Below are positions 1 through 5,445 of a stretch of 7,130 bases of DNA, piece after piece. This DNA comes from JBCCGE01 sp039029455 (GTDB lineage Bacteria > Pseudomonadota > Gammaproteobacteria > Arenicellales > Poriferihabitantaceae): contig JBCCGE010000137.1 in the NCBI GenBank assembly GCA_039029455.1, positions 1 to 7,130 on the forward strand. The letters are read 5' to 3'. The first letter of the stretch is position 1. Each line of letters starts with the position of its first letter. The translations under genes and the position numbers were made by a program. The notes below the pieces were generated by a model. It was given only the letters and a program-made list of their open reading frames with translations. It did not search any database and had not been told where the DNA came from.

Positions 1-22
1 AGAAAAGAAAAAGATTTATTCG

Positions 23-592
23 TTACAACTCTTCAATGCTAACGTTGCTCAGCGTCATTGTGCGTGGCGAGTTTGTGCTGCTGACCGCAACCTGAAACTG
101 AACCCGAATTTCGGTCATGCATACATTACTTGTGAGGTCGAAACTGTAGGACCCTGGAGATTGGTCAGATTCCGGTGGTTCAAAGCTGGCACTGCTTTGC
201 GGGGTCCAGTTGCTGCCTGAACCCAAAGCATCAAAAGTCGCGCCGTCATCGCTGTCATCATCAACGTCGATTGCCAGTACCGCATTTGCCGGGATTCCCT
301 CACCATCTTCCCATTGACCCGTAATCAACTGACAGGTTTGCGTTACGCAGTCGTAAATAACGGCGATATCTGTATCCGTCTCCTCATCATTAGTCACTGA
401 CTGGGTTGAGATCGAGGTTCCACAACTGAGGGGTTGTGCGCCCATATCAGTTGTCGTAGCGTGGGCTGGCAAAATTACGGATGACACTTTGGGGCTTTTC
501 CATGCAATAGGTGTGGCTCCTATGGCTGCACCGGACAGGATCGACTGCTTCAGCAGTTTCCTGCGCTCACTCTCTTTTTCCGATTGTTTCAT
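23..592 (-). CDS. Small exported protein with twin-arginine-like PAHA leader (paralogue of 4740-5294)
   Basis: Predicted 189-aa exported protein of unknown function. The N-terminus has a charged region, a twin-arginine-like ERRKLLK (RR at residues 10-11), a weak Ala/Gly-rich hydrophobic stretch, then W31 and PKVSSVILPAHA, with likely cleavage after A45. The mature part (about 144 aa) looks beta-rich and acidic. It has Cys 57, 82, 87 and 158, an Asp cluster DVDDDSDDG at 109-117 that could bind calcium, and a GSNW motif near 129. Its pattern (C, about 25-30 residues, DxAV...C, then NW, then a final beta strand) matches the protein at 4740-5294, so I call them paralogues. I start at 592 because upstream in-frame codons run through the 661-694 hairpin and would put 35 unrelated residues before the leader. 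The Shine-Dalgarno is weak. It lies 112 bp after 705-1235 in the same direction. Tat export is inferred; Sec is possible. Confidence 0.8.
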   Translation of the reverse strand: MKQSEKESERRKLLKQSILSGAAIGATPIAWKSPKVSSVILPAHATTTDMGAQPLSCGTSISTQSVTNDEETDTDIAVIYDCVTQTCQLITGQWEDGEGIPANAVLAIDVDDDSDDGATFDALGSGSNWTPQSSASFEPPESDQSPGSYSFDLTSNVCMTEIRVQFQVAVSSTNSPRTMTLSNVSIEEL

Positions 593-613
593 GACTATTT
601 CACTGTGATTGAT

Positions 614-639
614 TGTATTAAAGAATTTCTGTTGGTTCC
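614..639 (-). promoter_or_regulatory. Promoter-like element GAACC-N13-TAATACA upstream of 23-592
   Basis: On the minus strand GGAACC (639-634) and TAATACA (620-614) are separated by 13 nt from GAACC to TAATACA, and TAATACA ends 21 nt before the start codon at 592. The same two words with identical spacing occur upstream of 705-1235 (1303-1327). TACAAT (617-612) could be a sigma-70 -10 box, but no good -35 lies at the right distance. GGAAC recalls the -35 of ECF sigma promoters, but the usual partner -10 is not evident. The conservation between two paralogue upstream regions is seen in the sequence. The promoter role is inferred. Confidence 0.4.
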
Positions 640-660
640 GACTATTTAGCGGGGCCAATC

Positions 661-694
661 GGGGACAGACCACTGTCAAAAGTGGTCTGTCCCC
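661..694. repeat. REP-like perfect palindrome (14-bp stem, 6-nt loop)
   Basis: GGGGACAGACCACT (661-674) and AGTGGTCTGTCCCC (681-694) are perfect reverse complements around the loop GTCAAA. The element starts 10 nt beyond the stop of 705-1235 and lies 68 nt before the start at 592. No T-tract follows on either strand, so it is not a standard intrinsic terminator. It could still protect the 3' end of the upstream message or reduce readthrough. From memory, GGGGACAGACCAC-type palindromes are dispersed in gammaproteobacterial genomes and linked to Y1 (REP-associated tyrosine) transposases. No such transposase is in this window. Confidence 0.75.
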
Positions 695-704
695 CAACTA
701 TTTC

Positions 705-1235
705 TTAGCTGATCTGCATACCGTCAAAATCCGTCGAGACCTGAACTATACAGCCCTCTGTGCAGGTCTGGGTCGAGGTCAATGAGCCGGAAATCACACC
801 ACCCACGATACTTCCGGTTGCGCTATTGACGATCGTACAGTCCCCGTCGTCGGTACCATTAACCGGAATAGAGACTGAAGAATTTATAGTACCGTCCGGA
901 GCCACAATGCCATTGAACTGAACGCCGAACAGTTCGATTGAGCCATCCATATTGACAATCACCTCCGCTGAGGTGGGGATCAAGGTTGATGTGTCCGTGC
1001 AGTTCCCTTCGAAGTTTCCCGGATTGCTCAAATTGACCGAATAGGTTCCCGCGAAAGGACTGGGGCCTGACGGTGGTGTTGTTGTCGCGTGGGCAGGCAG
1101 CACAATCGAATCTATTACCGGCGCTTGCCATTTTGCGGGAGCAATCTGGCTCGCGCCAGCTGCTGCGCCGGACAAACCGGCAATCCTGATTAACGCCGAT
1201 CGACGTTTTTGACGTTGTGAATCACACACTTTCAT
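705..1235 (-). CDS. Small exported protein with twin-arginine-like PAHA leader, distinct mature domain
   Basis: Predicted 176-aa exported protein of unknown function. The leader has KRRSALIRI (RR at residues 11-12), an Ala/Gly-rich hydrophobic segment, then W36 and PVIDSIVLPAHA, with likely cleavage after A50. The block from W to AHA is 15 residues, the same as in the proteins at 23-592 and 4740-5294. The mature part (about 126 aa) begins with a Thr/Pro/Ser linker and FAGTYSVNLS. It continues as short beta-strand-like repeats with Gly turns (MDGSIELFG, APDGTINSS, GSIVGGVISGSL) and Cys 79, 133, 158 and 162, which could form two disulfides outside the cytoplasm. I see no convincing relationship of this domain to the other two. 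I start at 1235 because it gives a compact leader, with GGAGGG on the minus strand (1252-1247) about 11 nt upstream, a slightly long spacing. It lies 108 bp after the regulator in the same direction. Confidence 0.82.
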   Translation of the reverse strand: MKVCDSQRQKRRSALIRIAGLSGAAAGASQIAPAKWQAPVIDSIVLPAHATTTPPSGPSPFAGTYSVNLSNPGNFEGNCTDTSTLIPTSAEVIVNMDGSIELFGVQFNGIVAPDGTINSSVSIPVNGTDDGDCTIVNSATGSIVGGVISGSLTSTQTCTEGCIVQVSTDFDGMQIS

Positions 1236-1302
1236 TTGCAGAAAGACCCTCCGAAAAGTATTTATGATGATAAGAATCTGGCAGCCGGTGCCAGAGAACA
1301 AC

Positions 1303-1327
1303 TGTATTAGAACAATTCCTTAGGTTC
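1303..1327 (-). promoter_or_regulatory. Promoter-like element GAACC-N13-TAATACA upstream of 705-1235
   Basis: On the minus strand GAACC (1327-1323) and TAATACA (1309-1303) are 13 nt apart, as at 614-638. Ungapped alignment of the two copies agrees at about two thirds of roughly 29 positions, even though the flanking DNA is unrelated. It lies 67 nt before the start at 1235, inside the gap after the regulator, so the small gene may have its own promoter as well as readthrough. The similarity is seen in the sequence; the function is inferred. Confidence 0.4.
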
Positions 1328-1331
1328 AGAA

Positions 1332-1350
1332 CTTGATGAAAATCTAATGG
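1332..1350 (-). repeat. 19-bp repeat, copy 1 (inverted relative to 4575-4593)
   Basis: Read on the minus strand this is CCATTAGATTTTCATCAAG, identical over 19 bases to plus-strand 4575-4593. It overlaps the last codon and the TAG stop of the regulator gene, and lies about 100 nt upstream of the small exported gene at 705-1235. The other copy lies about 150 nt upstream of the small exported gene at 4740. Relative to the downstream gene, both copies have the same orientation. Confidence 0.7.
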
Positions 1351-3146
1351 ATGGTCTTCAACGCCATTTGCTGAAATTCCGCTGTTTGCAGAACAGGAGC
1401 GAAAGCAGGGTCACATTCACAATAGGGCAACACGTTGAAGCCGTTGTCGTATGACGCCTGCAACCGCTGCAGGGCCAGCGTTTCATTCCCGCACAACATC
1501 AGCAACTGGGCCTCTTTGTAGGTGAATTCACTGTCTCCGGGCATCAACATTACGCGTTGCCGGACCAGCTTTTCCAGTACGTCATTGGCTCCAACCAGGT
1601 CCTTCTCTATGATCAGAACCAGTGCACGCGACAATCGGGAAAAGTTGTCCTTGGGATCATCCTGGATACCCTGATTGAGCTCGACTATAGCCTCGTCCTT
1701 CTTTCCCAGTTGCCACATCGCGTATCCACGGTAATAGCAAAAATAAGGCGAGTCATGCGCGGGTACAAGTTGAAGAAACTGTTTCCACTCACCCGTATAG
1801 ATTAAGCCCGTAGGTGGATCACCAACTTCTGCAAAAATCAGAGGATACAGAGAATGTGACTTCTGGAGCGACTGATTGGACTCTTCGATTCGGCCCAGAT
1901 AACGCAGCACGTAAGAGTGTGCATACCAATACTCCGCTTGCTCGGGATCCCGTCCAATACTCTCAGTGGCCAACTTCAGCGCCTCAGAGCTCTTGCCGAG
2001 TTCCGTCATGAAGATTATTTGCGTCATCCGAGCAAAACTGCAATTGGGCTCCAGCTGAATCGCGTTATCGACCGAACGCATAGCCAGATCAACCCAGAAT
2101 CGTCCGTTTCCACCGGCCCACATATTTTCATAATAGGCCCATCCAAGTTCTGTCCAGGCGCCGGCGAAACCGGGATCTATCTTCACTGCTTCTTCCAGAA
2201 GTGCCTGTGCGACATTGCCCTCGCGTTCAGTGTGTTCTGCCAGCTTCCAGTTTGCTTCGCGGTAAAGACGATACGCATCAGGATCCCCGCTGTCACCTGG
2301 TGACAGGTTTCCCTTTCCGAGACACAACGACAATCGACTCGCAATTTCATCCGACACAGTATTCAGATATTTCGCTCTATCGTCGGGATGGGAGTTGCGC
2401 ATCAACGGCTTCAGGTCATAAAACCCCAGCGTCACTCTTTGGTTGTCTGAGAGCATCTTTAGATCAGCACGAAAAAACGCGGGATCACCGTTTCGATCGG
2501 GAACGAATGCAGTGTTCAGAACACTGTCATGCCCGATATCATTGCTGTTGCTATCTGACTGACCAGCCCCATTCGATTTATTCACCTGCGAATCACCATT
2601 CAGCACGATGCCAGGCACGCACTCAAGTCGAGAAGTGATTGCTGTGGCAAGTTCTCTCCAATCTCTCCATTTTGTTCTAATTTCGTCGGTGCAACCAAAA
2701 CATAAACCAAGATTAACGATCGCATCAAAGTGGACAGATTTAGTTTCCGCTTTCCCGGGGACTACCGGGAAAATCTCATTGACGGTGTTTTTGGCAATTG
2801 AACGTATGCCGTTGACGCCCTTTGAATGCACACTAAATGTTCCGGAGAATCTGAAACCGCGACCGTACTGTGTTTTGATGTACTCCGGTGATTCCTTTGA
2901 TTGTTGCAGTGCTTTTCTCGCCTGGTACACACACCGACTCAGCATCGCATCAGATACTTCTCCGCCGGGCCAAAGCGCGGTGGCGATTTGTGCTTTTGAG
3001 AGTACCTGGTCATGGCTCGCCAGAAGCAGGGAGATAAAGTCAAAAACCTTCGGTTCTACCCTTATTTCCTGTTGTCTGAATGACAACTCTCTGGATGCTG
3101 TATCCAACACATAGTTATCAAATTTAAATATGTACGCCCCGGACAT
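1344..3146 (-). CDS. Winged-helix (OmpR/CadC-type) transcriptional regulator with TPR C-terminus
   Basis: A 600-aa DNA-binding regulator. Residues 5-102 form an OmpR/PhoB-type winged-helix domain: FDNYVLD, then EPKVFDF, LSKAQIATALWPGGEVSDAMLSR as the recognition region, and the wing signature IKTQYGRGFRFSG. Unlike CadC or ToxR there is no membrane segment after it. Residues about 138-278 correspond in position to the TolB-like domain common in this architecture but are degenerate, with a CxxC (C149, C152). Residues about 295-560 carry several TPR-like helices (for example near 310-330, 380-400, 402-430 and 467-500), and the end ECDPAFAPVLQTAEFQQM is typical of the family. It is presumably cytoplasmic, sensing through protein contacts. 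There is no receiver domain, so it is not a classical response regulator. Both downstream minus-strand genes encode exported proteins and are plausible targets. The Shine-Dalgarno is poor (TAGGAAA, about 17 nt upstream). The domain call is firm; the targets are inferred. Confidence 0.92.
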   Translation of the reverse strand: MSGAYIFKFDNYVLDTASRELSFRQQEIRVEPKVFDFISLLLASHDQVLSKAQIATALWPGGEVSDAMLSRCVYQARKALQQSKESPEYIKTQYGRGFRFSGTFSVHSKGVNGIRSIAKNTVNEIFPVVPGKAETKSVHFDAIVNLGLCFGCTDEIRTKWRDWRELATAITSRLECVPGIVLNGDSQVNKSNGAGQSDSNSNDIGHDSVLNTAFVPDRNGDPAFFRADLKMLSDNQRVTLGFYDLKPLMRNSHPDDRAKYLNTVSDEIASRLSLCLGKGNLSPGDSGDPDAYRLYREANWKLAEHTEREGNVAQALLEEAVKIDPGFAGAWTELGWAYYENMWAGGNGRFWVDLAMRSVDNAIQLEPNCSFARMTQIIFMTELGKSSEALKLATESIGRDPEQAEYWYAHSYVLRYLGRIEESNQSLQKSHSLYPLIFAEVGDPPTGLIYTGEWKQFLQLVPAHDSPYFCYYRGYAMWQLGKKDEAIVELNQGIQDDPKDNFSRLSRALVLIIEKDLVGANDVLEKLVRQRVMLMPGDSEFTYKEAQLLMLCGNETLALQRLQASYDNGFNVLPYCECDPAFAPVLQTAEFQQMALKTIH

Positions 3147-3209
3147 CGTGTTACTGACTGAAATTTCCTAATGATTGAAAAAACAGAACCTCCCGATTTT
3201 TAGTTCTTT

Positions 3210-3219
3210 TGTCGCGACA
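3210..3219. promoter_or_regulatory. Palindrome TGTCGCGACA, candidate operator
   Basis: A perfect 10-bp palindrome sits within an imperfect 20-bp one (CTTTTGTCGCGACATTTAAG, 3205-3224), starting 63 nt upstream of the regulator start codon. Its position would suit autoregulation or a divergent operator. Winged-helix proteins of this class more often bind direct repeats, so the binding protein is unknown. Confidence 0.3.
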
Positions 3220-3689
3220 TTTAAGGTTACTGGAAATTATCCATCGATCCTGCGAACTGCATGTGAATTCTGGGTTTCACGTTTGAAAAAGACCCGGAAT
3301 AGAAACGTACAGTGAACAAGCGAAACAGCTTGATTTTGTTCGGATTCAGGCACCAGTTCACAAGACACACGTTACCATATGTCGTGGGGCGCGTAATTCA
3401 CCCAAAAGAATGAAAATATGAACAAAACTTACTCAAATTCCGTCTGAAGTATTTGGGTCTTTTTCGACGCTACAGCATCGCAATGCGCCTCGGGATGTTA
3501 CCAAGCCAGGGCTTATCGGGTCATCGATACTTTCGGATCCCGCCGGATGTCATTGCAGGGGACTCATATAGAAAGCGGATCAACAGTTCTTTGGGGGTAA
3601 ACTAGGTTGTGCAGAGTTTTATTTTTTGGCCCGATGCTAACAGCAGACAACAGTGTTCTCGGATTCTTCGCCCATCGTGGGGAGGGAAG

Positions 3690-3710
3690 ATGCGGATTCC
3701 GACCAAATAA
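3690..3710 (+). CDS. Six-codon leader mini-ORF (MRIPTK) upstream of TSUP gene
   Basis: GGGGAGGGAAG (3679-3689, GGAGG at 3681-3685) is the strongest Shine-Dalgarno near this gene. It stands directly before ATG at 3690, which reads MRIPTK then TAA at 3708-3710. The stop is 22 nt before the transporter's ATG at 3733, in a different frame. It could be a regulatory leader peptide or a feeder for translational coupling, or a chance combination. There is no attenuator-like codon run (such as repeated His, Trp or Cys) to indicate what it would sense. Confidence 0.3.
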   Translation: MRIPTK

Positions 3711-3732
3711 GCCACTATAGGTGCTTACCGAG

Positions 3733-4482
3733 ATGATTGATCTGTTCTACCGTTCCGTAGCGTTCGATCTGCAGCTGGTCATTTTATTTTTCATCGTCTT
3801 TGTGGCCGGTGTTATCCGAGGGTTTCTCGGGTTTGGTTCAGCACTCTTAACCGTGCCGGCAGTTGCCGTGTTGTATGGTCCGACTCAGGCCGTGGTATTC
3901 GGTGTCTTAATCGAAATACCGACAACACTGGGCTTGCTGCACGTTGCAGTCCGTGACTCAGAACGCCGAACAGTTGGGTCTATGCTGGTGACTTTCATTG
4001 TTTTTGTTCCAATCGGAACGTTGTTGCTCAAGGTTGTAGATCCGGATTTAATGAAAGTTGTTATTTCCGTTCTGGTGCTGGTGATGGTCGGCATGCTCGC
4101 GCTACAAGATCGGATGATCTTGTTTCTCTCTCAATTCGGGACACTTGCGACCGGTGCCATCTCCGGGGTTGCGCAGGGCATGACAGGAATGGCTGGTCCG
4201 CTGTTCGTCACGGCTCTGCTCGCAAGGGGTGAAAGCGCAGTCCGGACTCGAGGAAATACCGTTGCGCTCGCAGGCGGACTGATTACCGTTTCGGTGATCA
4301 GTTTCTCAACGTTTGGATTGATTACAGCTGAAGTTCTTTTTTACACGATTCTTGCATCGCCCTCGATTCTTTTAGGTGTGTGGGCCGGATCAATATTATT
4401 TCGAAGATTATCCCATTGGAATCTGCGCCGAATCATTCTTGTTTTTCTTGCCATAACCGCCGTCGTAAGTCTACTTCGATAG
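3733..4482 (+). CDS. TSUP family membrane transporter (TauE/SafE-type)
   Basis: A 249-aa polytopic inner-membrane protein, probably an anion or organosulfonate permease of the sulfite exporter TauE/SafE family. The sequence is dominated by hydrophobic helices and shows the family's two-half architecture. The first half has a helix followed by RGFLGFGSALLTVPAVAVL, the Gly-rich signature with a conserved Pro. The second half has the matching GAISGVAQGMTGMAGPLFVTALL. About eight membrane segments are visible, separated by a charged central loop (LQDRM). Length is normal for the family. I start at ATG 3733 because AGGTG (3719-3723) pairs with the anti-Shine-Dalgarno at 9-nt spacing. A GTG at 3721 would add four residues and directly follows an in-frame TAG. 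The substrate cannot be read from sequence: sulfite, sulfoacetate, taurine-derived and other anions are known in the family. No sulfur-metabolism genes are nearby. It diverges from the regulator. Confidence 0.9.
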   Translation: MIDLFYRSVAFDLQLVILFFIVFVAGVIRGFLGFGSALLTVPAVAVLYGPTQAVVFGVLIEIPTTLGLLHVAVRDSERRTVGSMLVTFIVFVPIGTLLLKVVDPDLMKVVISVLVLVMVGMLALQDRMILFLSQFGTLATGAISGVAQGMTGMAGPLFVTALLARGESAVRTRGNTVALAGGLITVSVISFSTFGLITAEVLFYTILASPSILLGVWAGSILFRRLSHWNLRRIILVFLAITAVVSLLR

Positions 4483-4484
4483 AG

Positions 4485-4494
4485 GTTGTACAAC
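4485..4494. promoter_or_regulatory. Palindrome GTTGTACAAC after TSUP gene
   Basis: A perfect 10-bp palindrome begins 3 nt after the transporter stop codon, in the 257-bp gap before the exported gene at 4740. It is too short and lacks a T-tract for a terminator. It may be a protein-binding site or chance. Confidence 0.2.
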
Positions 4495-4511
4495 GTGCCA
4501 AAATCTTTTGA

Positions 4512-4576
4512 CAGGTTTTCCATCTGTGTAAAAGAACACGTTCCATCCAGGTTTTCGCTTCATTATCAGGAAAACC
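4512..4576. repeat. Repeated CAGGTTTTC and inverted GGAAAACC cluster
   Basis: CAGGTTTTC occurs at 4512-4520 and again at 4548-4556, a 36-nt period. GGAAAACC (4569-4576) can pair with GGTTTTCC at 4514-4521 (8 bp) or with the second copy as GGTTTTC/GAAAACC (4550-4556 with 4570-4576, 13-nt loop). The two pairings are mutually exclusive. The cluster directly abuts the 19-bp repeat at 4575, in the region upstream of the small exported gene at 4740. The role is unknown: either a weak transcription end for the transporter or a regulatory region. Confidence 0.35.
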
Positions 4577-4593
4577 ATTAGATTTTCATCAAG
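4575..4593 (+). repeat. 19-bp repeat, copy 2 (inverted relative to 1332-1350)
   Basis: CCATTAGATTTTCATCAAG is identical to the minus strand at 1350-1332. It is followed at 4610-4634 by AACC...TAATCA, a looser, gapped form of the element after copy 1, so the similarity between the two upstream regions extends past the 19 bases. It lies 146 nt before the start at 4740. The bases CATTAG inside it are the last codon and stop of the regulator in copy 1. Copy 2 could therefore be a relic of a regulator 3' end carried along in a duplication. Confidence 0.65.
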
Positions 4594-4739
4594 GTTGCGG
4601 TCCGGGAAAAACCTATATTAATCGTTCGTAATCAAACCCCTTTGAGATAGCCAAGCGCTCGCAGTTCACTGTGCCACTTGTCCCCGGATACGGCAGGTCT
4701 TGTAGTGCAGGATTTAAACGACCAACATCAGGCCAAAAA

Positions 4740-5294
4740 ATGACAGAGAAAAAACATACCAACCGTCGATCCCTCCTAAAAATCTTACCTTCTGTCGGTA
4801 TTGCAGGCTCAGCTGCATACTGGACGAAGCCCGCCATACAATCGGTTGTGCTTCCGGCACATGCGCAAACATCATCCGGCACCGTTGTTTGTACCGCGTC
4901 AATAAGGGTCTCTGACATGAATGACAGTTCCAACCTGGATATGGCTGTGCTTGCGTTTGACCCGGATACCGGTGGATGCAGAATGGAAGCTGTAGCATCA
5001 GTGGATGGTGTTTCCGATATTTCCGGGTTTATGGGTAATGTGATATCGGGAATCGATGCGGGAAGTGTGCCCGCTCCCAACTGGGACCATGAAGTTGTCG
5101 GTGACACGAACTGGTCCGTAACGCCTGCTTTGGGCGACGACAATACGAGTGAGGGAACGTTTAATCTGGTTGCTACCCGAATAGGCGGTGCAAGCAACGG
5201 TCAGCAATACGACGTTGCTCTGAACATCAGTCTGAGTGGCACCAACAATGTCGAAGGTATCGCGGATATTTCTGCAGTCATCCGGCAACGCTAG
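4740..5294 (+). CDS. Small exported protein with twin-arginine PAHA leader (paralogue of 23-592)
   Basis: Predicted 184-aa exported protein of unknown function. It has the best twin-arginine motif of the three, NRRSLLKIL (RR at residues 9-10). A short Gly/Ala segment, W28 and PAIQSVVLPAHAQT follow, with likely cleavage after A42. The mature domain (about 142 aa) has Cys 51 and 80, the spacing seen in the protein at 23-592, plus LDMAVLAFDPDTGGC, PNW and TNW motifs, and a terminal YDVALNISLSG strand region. I read it as a beta-sandwich-like domain with one possible disulfide. The family is not recognised. I start at ATG 4740 because the GTG at 4671 would add 23 unrelated residues before the leader; the ribosome binding site is weak (AGG about 8 nt upstream). 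It follows the transporter by 257 bp and converges with the beta-helix gene. Tat export is inferred. Confidence 0.82.
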   Translation: MTEKKHTNRRSLLKILPSVGIAGSAAYWTKPAIQSVVLPAHAQTSSGTVVCTASIRVSDMNDSSNLDMAVLAFDPDTGGCRMEAVASVDGVSDISGFMGNVISGIDAGSVPAPNWDHEVVGDTNWSVTPALGDDNTSEGTFNLVATRIGGASNGQQYDVALNISLSGTNNVEGIADISAVIRQR

Positions 5295-5445
5295 CGAGAG
5301 ACAAATACAAATGGTCTTCAGGAAGCAATCGTTCCGGCCAGAAGCTACTTCGATTGTACGAGAAACACTCCCTGCTACCCGGGAACGCAATTAATCTGAA
5401 AAAAGATACTCAAAAACAACCGGATGAATAACCATTTAAGTCTGT

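Larger units (their letters stand above)
3147..3720. other. Divergent intergenic spacer, regulator / TSUP transporter
   Basis: This 574-bp stretch between the divergent regulator and transporter genes has no convincing gene beyond the six-codon ORF at 3690-3710. It contains the palindrome at 3210-3219, and a separated inverted pair GAAAAAGACCC (3285-3295) and GGGTCTTTTTC (3455-3465). There is also a short hairpin CAAGC-N6-GCTTG (3317-3332). A 36-codon plus-strand ORF (3495-3605) lacks a ribosome binding site and recognisable content, so I do not call it. The promoters for both flanking genes must lie here, but I could not assign a clear -35/-10 pair. Confidence 0.6.

Noticed and set aside
593..697. 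N-terminal extension of the exported protein at 23-592 up to 697
   Set aside because: It runs through the REP-like hairpin, adds 35 unrelated residues before an otherwise complete leader, and has no counterpart in the two sister proteins.
1557..3114. Plus-strand reading frames across the regulator gene
   Set aside because: These are antisense shadows of a well-supported winged-helix/TPR gene; their translations are low-complexity and unrecognisable.
3285..3465. Separated inverted pair GAAAAAGACCC / GGGTCTTTTTC
   Set aside because: Only 11 bp with a 159-nt gap in an AT-rich spacer; chance occurrence is plausible, so I note it only within the spacer entry.
4671..4739. GTG start at 4671 for the exported protein at 4740-5294
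   Set aside because: The extra 23 residues precede a complete twin-arginine leader and have no signal-like features; ATG 4740 matches the sister proteins.
4613..5390. Minus-strand reading frames opposite the exported gene (4613-5197, 4714-4998, 4998-5390)
   Set aside because: They are antisense to a gene with a clear leader and homology, and show no recognisable domains.
5295..5445. Bidirectional terminator between the converging genes
   Set aside because: Only weak interrupted stems (for example CTTC-GGAA with TTCC-GAAG near 5315-5345) and no stem directly followed by a T-tract; not enough to call.
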